The notes beneath the pieces were generated by a model that was given only the letters and a program-made list of their open reading frames with translations, did no database searches and was not told the origin of the DNA. Shown here piece after piece: positions 8,939 through 18,824 of a stretch of DNA of 64,000 nt (positions are counted from its first letter, which is position 1; each line of letters starts with the position of its first letter). This DNA is from G963665975 sp963665975 (GTDB lineage Bacteria; Bacteroidota; Rhodothermia; Rhodothermales; Bin80), in the NCBI GenBank assembly GCA_963665975.1, contig OY762508.1, positions 3,720,001-3,784,000 on the forward strand. The letters run 5' to 3'. The translations under genes and the position numbers were made by a program.

Positions 8939-10204
8939 ATGTCTCACTCTAGCGGCAACCGCCCTATTTCCACCACCTCATTTTCAGTCAATGGCAGGGT
9001 ATTCCACCCCCCGCGCCGCCCTGTGGTCGTCATCTGCATAGACGGCTGCGCCGACGAATATCTGAACACGTCGCTGGCTGCTGGGCGCATGCCCCATCTG
9101 GCGCGGATGCTCGCAGCCGGAGGTTTCCGGGGGCTTGTGCGGGGTGCGCTGCCATCCTTCACTAACGTCAATAATGCTTCGATCGTCACGGGTGTCGCTC
9201 CGTCCATACACGGAATCAGCGGCAATTTTTTTCTGGACCCTGCAACTGGCGACGAGGTGATGATGAATTCTGCCGCATACCTTCGCGCTGAAACTATCCT
9301 GGCCGCAGCAGCCAGGGCAGGGCGCAAGGTAGCCATGGTGACCGCCAAGGAAAAGCTTCGGGACATGCTTTCCCATGGATTGGACGGGATTGCCTTTTCC
9401 GCCGAGAAGGCAGGGCATACGGACGAGGCGACACATGGAATCGCGTGCGCGGAAGAGTTGGTGGGAGCGCCGGCACCCGAAATCTACAGTGCCGAGGCCA
9501 GTCTTTTCGTGCTTCGAGCCGGCGTGGCGTTGCTGCAGAGCGGCCTCGCAGATTTCCTGTATCTGTCTCTCACCGATTATGTCCAGCATAAGCATGCGCC
9601 GCACGAATCGGAGTCGCTGCAGTTCTACGAAGCCATCGATCACGAACTCGGGCGGCTACTCGCGCAGGGCGCTGTCCTGGGAGCCACTGCGGACCATGGC
9701 ATGAACGCCAAGCAGCATCTGGACGGCAGTCCGAATGTCATCTATTTGGAGACGGTGCTGACTGAACGGTTTGGTAAGGGCATCCGGGTCATCCTGCCTA
9801 TCACGGACCCCTACGTGCTGCACCACGGGGCACTGGGTGCTTTCGGTGTCGTCCATCTGCCTGACCCAGACATGGCACGTAGCACAAGCGCCTTTCTGAT
9901 GGAGCTCAATGGCATCACCGAGGTCCACGATAGTGCAACGGCGGCCCGCAAACTTGAATTGCCGAAAGACCGCATCGGCGACCTCGTGGTCCTGTCCGGC
10001 CGCGATGTCGCCATCGGACGCACGCCGGCACATCATGATCTCAGCGCCGTACGAGGCGGGTTGCGCTCTCATGGCGGGCGGTATGAGGAAATGGTTCCGC
10101 TACTCGTCTCCGCAGAGCTCAAGCCCGCGCATCTGCGGTATGCGCAAGCGGATCCTCGAAATTTTGACGTTTTTGACTTTGTAGTCAACGGGGTGCTGGC
10201 CTAG
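8939..10204 (+). CDS. phnA: Phosphonoacetate hydrolase
   Basis: 421 residues from ATG 8939. The frame is open upstream to GTG 8804, and an ATG at 8912 sits only one base after GGAGG, so the exact start is uncertain. It belongs to the alkaline phosphatase superfamily: metal Asp in PVVVICIDGCADEYL, nucleophile Thr in LPSFTNVNNASIVTG, FLYLSLTDYVQHKHAP, ATADHGMNAK, and the late RSHGGRYEEMVPLLVS histidine. It cleaves the C-P bond of phosphonoacetate to acetate and phosphate in the cytoplasm. Together with PhnW/PbfA and PhnY it completes the route. Length fits known PhnA enzymes. Confidence 0.93.
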   Translation: MSHSSGNRPISTTSFSVNGRVFHPPRRPVVVICIDGCADEYLNTSLAAGRMPHLARMLAAGGFRGLVRGALPSFTNVNNASIVTGVAPSIHGISGNFFLDPATGDEVMMNSAAYLRAETILAAAARAGRKVAMVTAKEKLRDMLSHGLDGIAFSAEKAGHTDEATHGIACAEELVGAPAPEIYSAEASLFVLRAGVALLQSGLADFLYLSLTDYVQHKHAPHESESLQFYEAIDHELGRLLAQGAVLGATADHGMNAKQHLDGSPNVIYLETVLTERFGKGIRVILPITDPYVLHHGALGAFGVVHLPDPDMARSTSAFLMELNGITEVHDSATAARKLELPKDRIGDLVVLSGRDVAIGRTPAHHDLSAVRGGLRSHGGRYEEMVPLLVSAELKPAHLRYAQADPRNFDVFDFVVNGVLA

Positions 10205-10251
10205 GCTCCTCGACCCACCGAGACGACTTTCACACCCCAATCTCTGTTGTC

Positions 10252-11709
10252 ATGCCCGTACGCCCCGCTGTCGTCGATGTCCACCACACAGACACAATTG
10301 ACCTGCCTTGCTATATCGCCGGGCACCCCTTAGAGGGACCCGAGCGGCTGGAGGTCACCAATCCCTACAATGGCGCGCTCGTCGGAACGGTGGTCAGCGT
10401 TGGCCGCCGCCACACGCATCAAGCCATTGAAGCGGCACTGAAGAAGGGAGCGGTGCTCACCCGCTATGAACGCTTTGAGATTCTGAATAAGGCCCGCACC
10501 CTGTTATTGGAGCGCGCCGAAGATTTTGCAAACCTGATTACGGCTGAATCCGGATTGTGCCTTCGCGAAACCCGGTACGAGGTAGGTCGGGCGTGCGACG
10601 TGCTGCAGTTTTCGGCAATGGAGGCGCTCAAGGATGATGGGCAGGTGTTCTCCTGCGATATTTCCCCGAAGGGAAAGGCCCGCAAGATCTTTACGCTGCG
10701 GGAGCCGCACCGCGTCGTGGCGGCCATCACGCCCTTCAATCACCCCCTCAACCAGGTCATGCACAAGATTGCCCCGGCCGTAGCAGTCGGCGCACCGGTA
10801 ATACTCAAGCCTTCAGAAAAGACTCCGCTAACGGCGGTTCGCTGCGTGGAACTGATGTATGAAGCGGGCCTGCCAGGGTGGATGCTGAGTGTCATTATGG
10901 GGCCGCTTGACGAAGTGGCGACAGAGCTCGTCGTAGATCCCCGCGTCGAGGTGGTCAGCTTTACGGGGAGCGTTGAAATCGGCAAGAAGATTGCAAGCCA
11001 GGCCGGCTACAAGAGATTGATTCTGGAATTGGGCGGGAACGCGCCTTTGATCGTACTGGATGACGCAGACATGGATCTGGCCGTTCATCTGGCCACGGAA
11101 GGCTGCTATCGGAATTCCGGGCAGCGTTGCACGGCCGTAAAGCGTCTGTTGATACACGAAGCGATCCTGGAGACCTTTACGGAGCGCTTTGTGGAGGCCT
11201 CCAAGGCCTATACGTGTGGTGATCCGATGGATCCCGATACCCGTGTAGGGACGGTCATAGACGAGTTGGCGGCCATGCGCCTTGAGCGGCGTGTGCGGCA
11301 GGCTGTAGATGACGGGGCGCGTGTCCTGCTAGGGGGCGAGCGCCATGGAGCGCTGCTTGCGCCCACCATCATCGCAGATGTGCCACGTGAAGCAGAAATG
11401 GTCGTGTGCGAGTCCTTCGGTCCGCTCGCGCCCATTGTGCCGATTAATGACATCGACGACGCCATCGATTTGGCCAACAGCACAGCGTACGGACTTTCCT
11501 CCGGCATAGTCACGAAAGACATTGAGAGAGCCTTCAAAGCGGTCAAAGAGATCCGGGCCGGCACAGTGAACGTCAACGAAGTACCCGGATACCGTATCGA
11601 GCTGTCTCCGTTTGGCGGCGTCAAGGATTCCGGGTTGGGCATCAAGGAGGGTGTTATAGAGGCAATGAAGGGGATGACGGTAGTAAAGACCTTCTCACTA
11701 CCCTGGTGA
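10252..11709 (+). CDS. phnY: Phosphonoacetaldehyde dehydrogenase
   Basis: 485-residue NAD(P)-dependent aldehyde dehydrogenase. It shows the cofactor-binding FTGSVEIGKKIA, the glutamate motif LELGGNAPLIV and the catalytic Cys in NSGQRCTAVKR; the end is SPFGGVKDSGLGIKEGVIEAM. Position directly after phnA (47 bases) assigns it to oxidising phosphonoacetaldehyde to phosphonoacetate, the step that feeds PhnA. By sequence alone it could be a succinate-semialdehyde or glyceraldehyde-3-phosphate type enzyme; the context decides. It is the last gene of the plus-strand operon and converges with a metallophosphoesterase gene across 181 bases. Confidence 0.9.
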   Translation: MPVRPAVVDVHHTDTIDLPCYIAGHPLEGPERLEVTNPYNGALVGTVVSVGRRHTHQAIEAALKKGAVLTRYERFEILNKARTLLLERAEDFANLITAESGLCLRETRYEVGRACDVLQFSAMEALKDDGQVFSCDISPKGKARKIFTLREPHRVVAAITPFNHPLNQVMHKIAPAVAVGAPVILKPSEKTPLTAVRCVELMYEAGLPGWMLSVIMGPLDEVATELVVDPRVEVVSFTGSVEIGKKIASQAGYKRLILELGGNAPLIVLDDADMDLAVHLATEGCYRNSGQRCTAVKRLLIHEAILETFTERFVEASKAYTCGDPMDPDTRVGTVIDELAAMRLERRVRQAVDDGARVLLGGERHGALLAPTIIADVPREAEMVVCESFGPLAPIVPINDIDDAIDLANSTAYGLSSGIVTKDIERAFKAVKEIRAGTVNVNEVPGYRIELSPFGGVKDSGLGIKEGVIEAMKGMTVVKTFSLPW

Positions 11710-11890
11710 GTATGTTCGCCGTGTCTTGCATACGATGGCTCCTGATTGCCGGTAGGGCGTCGGAGGACAAAGGGACACTGTCGAACTCAGGACAGAACCG
11801 CGCATGCGCCTTTCAACTCACGCGAGACGGGTCCCTACAGAGACCACTTGAGGGACTGGCTCAATGCTACCTGACCAGTCCAGCGTACGC

Positions 11891-12841
11891 TCACAGGTTC
11901 AAGCGGCGGGCCTCGATGAAGGGCGTCAACTCCTCCGCCCGGGGGAAATTACGTTCACTTGGAGAAGGTGATTCCCAGTCGGCACGACTGGCTTCTATTT
12001 CAATCAGACCATCAGAATGGAGCGTCAGAAAAGTATACAAGGCCCGTGTATAGGGGGCCATACGCCCGTACTCCTCACCAACCCAGTAATAGGAAGCACT
12101 ATTAATCCACACGTAATGGATACCGTTTTTGCGGGCGTATCGATCAATGTGGTGGTGCCCGCAAAAGCAGGCCACTACCTTGCTTCCTTCTGATTGTTGG
12201 TTATGTTCCTCCAGCACAGCTTCTATGGCTTGGCTGGCTTTTGCCATAGAAGTCGGTCGGCCCAGGCCTTGATGCACGAAAATGATTATAGGCAAGTTTG
12301 TCGCGGCCAGGTCTGCTCGCAGCCACGCGAGTTGGGTACTGTCAGCATATCCACGCAAGGAGGCGTCAACATAGAAATTGGCTTCGCTATACGGTGTGTA
12401 TCCGTCGTCCGTCTTCAGATTATTGCGATCAAGCACCACTACATGGAATGCGCCAAAATCGAACGAGTAGTACCGGCCAGGCATTTGCCACTTATTCACG
12501 ATAGCGTCCTTTGTGGCAAAGTCCATGTCATGATTGCCCAGCACATGGAAGCGCGGGCCATCAAACGTACGCCACAGGTCCAGACACTCTTCACTCTCTG
12601 TCGTGCCGAAATTGAAATCGCCCAGTTGAAGGATGGCATCTGGTTTGCGTGCATGTACTGCCTGCATGAATGTATCCAACCGCTCCATCGCTCGTGGTGC
12701 GAGACCGTGATGCAGATCTGCAATGACGCCAAGACATGTGGATTCTGCACGGCCCAGGACACGACTGGCTGGCAAGAACAGGCTGCTTGCGCCTATTTGG
12801 AGCAGCTTTCTACGCGAGATTGGTTGATGCATCAATTCCAT
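11891..12841 (-). CDS. Tat-exported calcineurin-like metallophosphoesterase
   Basis: 316 residues. The N terminus ISRRKLLQIGASSLFLPASR is a twin-arginine signal, so the folded protein is probably exported. All metallophosphoesterase motifs are present in order: GVIADLHHG, ILQLGDFN, HVLGNHDMD, IFVHQGLG and CFCGHHHIDRY. It should be a two-metal phosphomonoesterase or phosphodiesterase; the substrate is unknown. It converges on phnY and diverges from the TonB receptor gene, which places it within a phosphate/phosphonate salvage locus. An ATG three codons downstream is an equally good start. Confidence 0.85.
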   Translation of the reverse strand: MELMHQPISRRKLLQIGASSLFLPASRVLGRAESTCLGVIADLHHGLAPRAMERLDTFMQAVHARKPDAILQLGDFNFGTTESEECLDLWRTFDGPRFHVLGNHDMDFATKDAIVNKWQMPGRYYSFDFGAFHVVVLDRNNLKTDDGYTPYSEANFYVDASLRGYADSTQLAWLRADLAATNLPIIIFVHQGLGRPTSMAKASQAIEAVLEEHNQQSEGSKVVACFCGHHHIDRYARKNGIHYVWINSASYYWVGEEYGRMAPYTRALYTFLTLHSDGLIEIEASRADWESPSPSERNFPRAEELTPFIEARRLNL

Positions 12842-13364
12842 GGCGATTCTACTTTATCTGTTGTTCAATCCAGCAATGGTTGTGCTAGCGTTCCTGTATA
12901 GTGGCCTGTAGGTGCGCACTATGGATGCTGCCTCTGACGGCATTTTGTGTTGCCCAATGAGCCTGGCGCCGTGATGGTGAGGACATTGCATTGCAAGAGC
13001 AGGAATGCCCCGCAATCTGTGTTTCGCCAAAAAAAGGCCTTGTACGCCAGAGCTGTTCGAGGAAAAACAAACAGCGGATCCTACCAGTCTACGTCAAACC
13101 AGAGCAGCTGTTCTTCTGGTACACAATTCCCATATCAAGGACTAGCGATACATGACAGTGTTTAAAGTATTTGCACCGTATTTTCGTTCCTATTCGCACT
13201 GTTCTTGTGCGTTATTCCGAATTGATGCTTTCAGCGGACAAACACCCATGTACATTGGTGTGTAACAATCCACGATTTGTGCGTTGCCCGGGAAGCGAGC
13301 TCCTGAAATCGTAAAGGCGAATTGGTAACTTGCGGACCATCCAATCCACAGGACATCATCATTT
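12842..13364. other. Divergent intergenic region between metallophosphoesterase and TonB receptor genes
   Basis: 523 bases without a convincing gene. It should hold the promoters of both divergent genes. The only structured element I can point to is a near-perfect 20-base palindrome at 13242-13261, about 100 bases before the receptor start. No cobalamin or other known riboswitch core was recognised. Confidence 0.45.
13242..13261. promoter_or_regulatory. 20-bp near-perfect palindrome, possible operator
   Basis: ACACCCATGT followed by ACATTGGTGT: the two ten-base halves are reverse complements with one mismatch. Its symmetry and position upstream of the TonB receptor fit a dimeric regulator site. 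It could also form a hairpin in a leader transcript. Confidence 0.3.
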
Positions 13365-16049
13365 ATGAAGTACGGAATCCTCGTGTTATTCTGCTTCTTG
13401 TGCGTCGCAGGCGCATGGGCCCAGCCCACGATCACCGGCAGGGTTACCGACGCAGGCACGGGAGAGCCGTTGCCCGGCGCCTCGGTCGTGTTGGCTGGTA
13501 CTACCATGGGTTCATCCACGGATGCATCGGGACGCTATGAGCTCTACGGCACGCCCCCCGGCACCTATACGTTGGCGGTGTCCTTTATCGGTTACAACGA
13601 GGCCACGCGCTTGATCACCATTCGCGGTGCCGAACTGCGGATAGACTTCGCCATTGAGGCCATGAGTGTTGCACTGGAATCCATGGAGGTTTTCTCTTCG
13701 CGGGCATTGGAGCGGAGCACGCCCGTTGCTTTCAGTAATCTGGATCGGGCACGCGTGCAACGTGAGCTTGGCTCTCGAGACGTCCCGCTGGTGCTCAACA
13801 GTACGCCCTCAGTCTACAGCACGGTGCAGGGTGGTGGCGCCGGTGACGCGCGCGTAAACGTGCGCGGGTTTAACCAGCGCAACGTGGCCATTATGATCAA
13901 TGGTATTCCCGTCAACGACATGGAGAACGGTTGGCTTTACTGGTCCAATTGGGACGGACTGGGTGAAGTGACCAATTCCATCCAGATTCAGCGCGGGCTT
14001 TCCGTGGTGAACCTGGCGACGCCGTCCATCGGTGGCTCCATGAACATTCTGACGGATCCAGCGCACAACGACCGTCAGGTGCTGCTCAAGCAGGAATTCG
14101 GTAATGACGGGTTCCGAAAGTCCACCGTATTGCTGTCTTCCGGTCTAATGCGCGACAAGGTGGCAGTCACTGTCTCGGGTGCGCGCAAGACCGGCAGGGG
14201 GTACGTCGACGGTACCTGGACCGACATGTGGTCCTATTATGCAGCTGCAGGATGGAATATCAATAGCCGCCATCGCGTCAATGCTTTTGCAATTGGTGCG
14301 TCCCAGCGTCATGGCCAAAGCCTATTCAAGCAGAACATCGCGGCGTATGACCATGCATATGCCCGCACTGTCTTCAAGCGCGACGGGCTCGACGAGACCA
14401 CAATCCAGGACATCCTACGGACATATCCCGAGGCCGGGAGGCGGTGGAACCAGAACATCGGGGCAGTATCTGCGGACTACACCAGCATGCAGCACAACGG
14501 CTTCGGCGCTGTGCGCAGAAAAAATGAAGACTACATTGACGAGATCGAGAATTTTTTCCACAAACCGATCGTGAGTCTCAATTATTTTGGTCAGCTTTCA
14601 GAGCGATCGTTGCTTTCCACCGTGGTTTACTACTCCGGCGGCAAAGGTGGCGGCTCCGGGCGGCACGGCGATCTGCTGCCAGATAACAGCGGCCCTTCTC
14701 CCGTGCCCGATTATGACGCAACGATAGTGGCAAACCGCAATAATGGGCTATCGCTCGGTATTATTCGCAACCGGCACAATGTGCAGTGGACGGTGGGGGC
14801 CATCTCCAAATTCATGCATGAGTTTTCGGAGCACCTTCGCCTGGAGGTGGGCCTCGACTGGCGCGCCGCGGAGATTCAACACTTCAGCACGGTGCGAGAC
14901 CTTCTGGGCGGAAGCGGCTACCTGCGTTTTGACAGCGACTACTGGAGCGCATCCGGGCGTATTCTGGCACCTGGAGATCGCTTCGACTACAACGATATCA
15001 CTACCGTCAACTGGCTTGGCGGCTTTGCACAAGGCCAGTACCAAAGAGGCCCCCTGGCCGGCTTCGCCGTTGTTGGCTATTCTGGCATTCGCTACACCTT
15101 TGAAGATTTCTTCACCGACGACGGAGGCCGCCCTTTTCGTGTGGCGCCAGACCCAATTCGCGGCTACCAGGTCAAAGGTGGTGCTACGTACAACCTGACC
15201 AGTGACCTGTCCGTCTTCGCCAGTGCAGGCCGCGTTTCCAAGGTACCAGTCTTTGATGGCGTCGTGGATGCCATTTCAGGGGCTGTCAACCCGGATCCTC
15301 AGAATGAGACTTTCATGGGGTTGGAGGCGGGTGGAGCGTACCAGTCTGCTGACCGCAGGTTAACCGTTAAGCTGGGTCTTTATCACACCACATGGAACGA
15401 TCGTACGGTAACGCGCAATCTTGTGGAGCAAAGTGGCAATGACGAGTTGGTCAACATTCGTGGTCTCAATGCGCGGCACATGGGTGTGGAGGGGGAAATG
15501 GCGTACCAGCCTTATGACTTTCTCAGGGCAGACGCTGCATTTTCCTTCGGGGACTGGCGCTACACGGACGATGTATTCGGCACGTACACGCCCGATCGAT
15601 CGGATCCTGGATCACAGACGCAGGTAGCGTTATACCTCAAAGACGTTAAGGTGGGTGATGCTCCCCAATTGCAATTGGCCTATGCCGTGACGGTGTTTGC
15701 GGGCAAGGGCTTTCACGCCACACTCACCGGGCGCTCCTATGCGCTTCACTATTCAGATTTCGATCCGGCCGGGCAGGTTTCACCGGGAGGTCGGGTGTGG
15801 GAAGCCCCGTCGTACACTGTGCTTGACGTGCAGGGGGGGTACCATTTCGATATGGGCCGCGTGGGCGTACGCGCCTTCCTGCACGTCTTCAACGTGCTTG
15901 ACACGTTTTACGTGCAAGACGCCACCAATAATTCCCGCTTTCATGCCTACGCTGGCAACGGCACGGGTATGGGGACTGCGGACGACGCAGCGGTCTTTTT
16001 GGGCCTTGCCCGTACATTCAACCTCGGTACACGCATCACCTTGCGCTAG
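13365..16049 (+). CDS. TonB-dependent receptor with carboxypeptidase-like regulatory domain
   Basis: 894 residues. Signal peptide (cleavage near AGAWA-QP), then a CarboxypepD_reg-like beta-sandwich (about 20-110: ITGRVTDAGTGEPLPGASVVLAG). A plug domain follows (about 120-230: VNVRGFNQRNVAIMINGIPVNDMENGW), then a 22-strand-type barrel ending in NLGTRITLR. It imports a ligand across the outer membrane with TonB energy. No SusD-like partner is adjacent, so it is not a standard polysaccharide-utilisation pair. Its place between two exported phosphatases and next to the phosphonate operon suggests a phosphorus compound or its metal cofactor as the ligand; this is inference only. Confidence 0.9.
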   Translation: MKYGILVLFCFLCVAGAWAQPTITGRVTDAGTGEPLPGASVVLAGTTMGSSTDASGRYELYGTPPGTYTLAVSFIGYNEATRLITIRGAELRIDFAIEAMSVALESMEVFSSRALERSTPVAFSNLDRARVQRELGSRDVPLVLNSTPSVYSTVQGGGAGDARVNVRGFNQRNVAIMINGIPVNDMENGWLYWSNWDGLGEVTNSIQIQRGLSVVNLATPSIGGSMNILTDPAHNDRQVLLKQEFGNDGFRKSTVLLSSGLMRDKVAVTVSGARKTGRGYVDGTWTDMWSYYAAAGWNINSRHRVNAFAIGASQRHGQSLFKQNIAAYDHAYARTVFKRDGLDETTIQDILRTYPEAGRRWNQNIGAVSADYTSMQHNGFGAVRRKNEDYIDEIENFFHKPIVSLNYFGQLSERSLLSTVVYYSGGKGGGSGRHGDLLPDNSGPSPVPDYDATIVANRNNGLSLGIIRNRHNVQWTVGAISKFMHEFSEHLRLEVGLDWRAAEIQHFSTVRDLLGGSGYLRFDSDYWSASGRILAPGDRFDYNDITTVNWLGGFAQGQYQRGPLAGFAVVGYSGIRYTFEDFFTDDGGRPFRVAPDPIRGYQVKGGATYNLTSDLSVFASAGRVSKVPVFDGVVDAISGAVNPDPQNETFMGLEAGGAYQSADRRLTVKLGLYHTTWNDRTVTRNLVEQSGNDELVNIRGLNARHMGVEGEMAYQPYDFLRADAAFSFGDWRYTDDVFGTYTPDRSDPGSQTQVALYLKDVKVGDAPQLQLAYAVTVFAGKGFHATLTGRSYALHYSDFDPAGQVSPGGRVWEAPSYTVLDVQGGYHFDMGRVGVRAFLHVFNVLDTFYVQDATNNSRFHAYAGNGTGMGTADDAAVFLGLARTFNLGTRITLR

Positions 16050-16320
16050 CGAGTTTCGTTGGCGTTCGACGGTTCGGTCGGCACTCTTAAGCACAATAGC
16101 GAATCCTTGCGCGCTTCAAGCGCATGACGCACGAGCACAGGCAGTCGTTCGCCGTTGATTCTTAGGTGTAGCAGATCGTGGTTGCCATCACGGACAACTT
16201 GGTGATAAAGTCGTCGGATTTCGTTATTGTGTGCATGGGCTCTTCATGGTTGCGATGTTGGCTTTGTAGGTAGGCGGAAGCTGTGCGACCCCGGTTTTCC
16301 TATTAACGCTTGGACTGCCT

Positions 16321-18450
16321 ATGAACGGTTATGGATGGGGTCTGAAGGTCGGGGCACACAGACTTCGAACAGTCGCCGGGGTTGGCATGACGGTTGCGTT
16401 GTGCTTTGTAGTACTGTCCACAAGAGCGCAGCCGCTTCCGTTTTACGACAACTTTGATGATGGAGATTTCAATGGCTGGGTGATCACAGATGATGTGGAG
16501 CCACAGTACGGACCCAGTAATTGGGCGGTAGAGAATGGTGTGCTGGTACAGCGATCCAATATCTGGTCTTACGGGCCGGTTGAATTGGAAACGAAATATC
16601 ATTTGGGCACGCACGTTTCTACCGGGAATCCGGCTTGGAGCGATTATGCTCTTAATGCTCATGTTCGTTCATCCGACAATGACGGCGTTGGACTGATTTT
16701 CCGGTACCAGGACTCGAGGAATTATTATCGTGTTCTGCTCATGAACGATCCCGCCTGGTCAGGCCGGGATTCGTCCGGAGTATCTGTAAATACTCCGCTG
16801 CAGCGCATACAAAAATTCGTTGACGGCGAGCCGTACATCCTGGCGGAGAATCTCGTAGGGCAGGCGTATCCCCCAGGAATATTTTCCTTGACTGCGGATA
16901 TGCGAGGCGATACCCTGAAAGCATATCTGGACGGGCGCCTGATTCTGAGTGCTATCGATGACCAATATGCCGCAGGGAAAATTGGGCTACTATCCTACGC
17001 CAACACGGGAGCCTATTATGATAGCGTGGCGGTTACCACGGAACGGCTTGTGTACGAGAAGCCCGTGCAGGTAGATCTTATGTATGCCGTGCGAGAATTC
17101 CGGGCTCCGTACATTCAGAATCCAACTCAAACCTCCGTGGAAATTGCATGGCGCACTACCGAGGAAGGTATTGGTAGAGTGAAGTACGGCTTAAAAAAGG
17201 GACTGCTGAACGACGAGGTTTCCGAGCCGGAGACTCGGAAGAAGCACCATGTAGAGCTTCCCGGTCTGGAGATAAGCACACGGTATTTCTATGAGGTGTA
17301 CACCGATGACGATCAGGTGGCGGGTGAAGAGAATTTCCGCACTGCGCGCAGGCATAATGAAACACGATTCTCGTTTTTAGTGCTCGGCGACAGCGGCGTA
17401 GATACTCCCACCCAATGGGACGTCGGCCGACAGATGAAAAGCAGCATGAATGAGGCGGAAGTCGATTTCATTGTCCACGTGGGAGATGTGCATCAGGGTG
17501 CCGGGGATTACTATGACGACATATTCTTCAAACCCTATGGAGAGCTGATCAAGAATGTCAATGTCTTTACCAGTCTGGGTAATCATGACGTGATTACGGA
17601 CAATGGAGGCGTGTACCTCGATGATTTTTATCTGCCGCATAATAATCCCGACAGTACGGAGCGCTACTATTCCTTTCGCTGGGCCAATGCTTATTTCATT
17701 GCTCTGGATACGAACGGTGACTTCTCTCCCGGCTCACCCCAACACGCCTTTCTCCTTAGTGCGCTTGAGGATAGTCTGAGGCTGGCGGCAACATGGACTT
17801 TCGTGTACGCACACCATCCGCCTTTCACCGAACACTGGACCAATTACTATGGCGACAAGAGGGTGCAGGACCATCTGGTTCCCATCTATGAGAAATATGA
17901 CGTGGACATGGTCATGAATGGCCACACGCACAGCTACGAGCGCGGGGAGAAGGAGCATGTCCACTATCTCGTTTCCGGCGGCGGTGGCGGTGGTCTGGAC
18001 GACTTTTTTGTTGATTACGACCATATCACATTCTCGGATATGGTGCACCATTTTACGCGCATTGACGTGGACGACGAGGTGATGCATGTTACGGCCACAG
18101 ACCAGAACGGTGGAGAGGTAGATCGCTTCGTCGTGAACAAGTTTGTCCAGGTGTCCAAACAGGAGCAAGCCTCCTCGGATGTGCCCCATGCGTTTGCGCT
18201 GGAGTCGATCTTTCCCAATCCTTTGAGTGATCGGACCACGATCGTCTACCGCATCGCGGAAGCGACGGCTGTGAAGCTGGAGCTATTTGACACTACCGGG
18301 CAGCGGTTGGCTATACTAGTGGATCGGAATCAGCCTCCGGGCACGTATCACGTGAAATTTGATGCTGCCAGGCTGGCCAGCGGAACCTACGTCGTGGCCA
18401 TGGCGGCCGGAGGCTTCTCTCAAAGCCACCCGCTAACCGTTGTGAAGTGA
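16321..18450 (+). CDS. T9SS-exported purple-acid-phosphatase-like protein with LamG-like domain
   Basis: 709 residues. The N-terminal signal ends near STRAQP. A laminin-G/DUF1080-like jelly roll follows (about 40-245: FYDNFDDGDFNGWVITDD). Next is a fibronectin-like purple-acid-phosphatase N domain (about 260-345: NPTQTSVEIAWRT), then the metallophosphoesterase domain (about 350-590). The last has VLGDSGVD, VGDVHQG, SLGNHDV, YAHHPPF and MNGHTHSYER. The C terminus is a T9SS sorting domain (SIFPNPLSDRTTIVYRI and LFDTTGQRLAILVD). It should release phosphate from extracellular esters, possibly bound to glycans by the LamG-like part. It follows the TonB receptor by 271 bases in the same direction and may share regulation with it. 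Confidence 0.88.
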   Translation: MNGYGWGLKVGAHRLRTVAGVGMTVALCFVVLSTRAQPLPFYDNFDDGDFNGWVITDDVEPQYGPSNWAVENGVLVQRSNIWSYGPVELETKYHLGTHVSTGNPAWSDYALNAHVRSSDNDGVGLIFRYQDSRNYYRVLLMNDPAWSGRDSSGVSVNTPLQRIQKFVDGEPYILAENLVGQAYPPGIFSLTADMRGDTLKAYLDGRLILSAIDDQYAAGKIGLLSYANTGAYYDSVAVTTERLVYEKPVQVDLMYAVREFRAPYIQNPTQTSVEIAWRTTEEGIGRVKYGLKKGLLNDEVSEPETRKKHHVELPGLEISTRYFYEVYTDDDQVAGEENFRTARRHNETRFSFLVLGDSGVDTPTQWDVGRQMKSSMNEAEVDFIVHVGDVHQGAGDYYDDIFFKPYGELIKNVNVFTSLGNHDVITDNGGVYLDDFYLPHNNPDSTERYYSFRWANAYFIALDTNGDFSPGSPQHAFLLSALEDSLRLAATWTFVYAHHPPFTEHWTNYYGDKRVQDHLVPIYEKYDVDMVMNGHTHSYERGEKEHVHYLVSGGGGGGLDDFFVDYDHITFSDMVHHFTRIDVDDEVMHVTATDQNGGEVDRFVVNKFVQVSKQEQASSDVPHAFALESIFPNPLSDRTTIVYRIAEATAVKLELFDTTGQRLAILVDRNQPPGTYHVKFDAARLASGTYVVAMAAGGFSQSHPLTVVK

Positions 18451-18824
18451 TGGTGCAGGCCTCAATTAGGTGATTGTAGCCGACGATGCCTCGGCGCTGG
18501 TGGTCAAGAGATGGCCGTGACTGGATTTTCCGTCGGCGCGACCAGTCCGCGCGGAAGACACGGCTATGAGGTGCTATGGCCCGCTTGAGATATCCGAAGG
18601 CCTATGATAGGCTTAGATAATGCGGACGTCCGCGCGCAAGAGCATAATAGATCCCTGCTATTATTCACTATCGGTACGGAAGGACTACGGAATGTGCGAG
18701 TGCGTTGCGGGGCGCACCTAGCTGCACGAAACAGATTCAGTGAACGCAATCGGCCGTATAAGGGCTGATCTATTACGAAATAATCGTTTCCTTATGCGTA
18801 ATGAGATTCTCCATATATATGTAA
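18451..18824. other. Non-coding region before the broken toxin gene
   Basis: No gene or RNA recognised. Short open frames on both strands lack protein-like composition. It is more AT-rich towards 18780-18840, where a promoter for the toxin-antitoxin pair could lie. Confidence 0.4.

Noticed and set aside
11706..12053. 115-residue frame overlapping the phnY stop
   Set aside because: Runs into the antisense of the metallophosphoesterase and has no recognised features.
12194..12901. 235-residue plus-strand frame opposite the metallophosphoesterase
   Set aside because: The minus-strand gene has all metallophosphoesterase motifs and a Tat signal; this frame has none.
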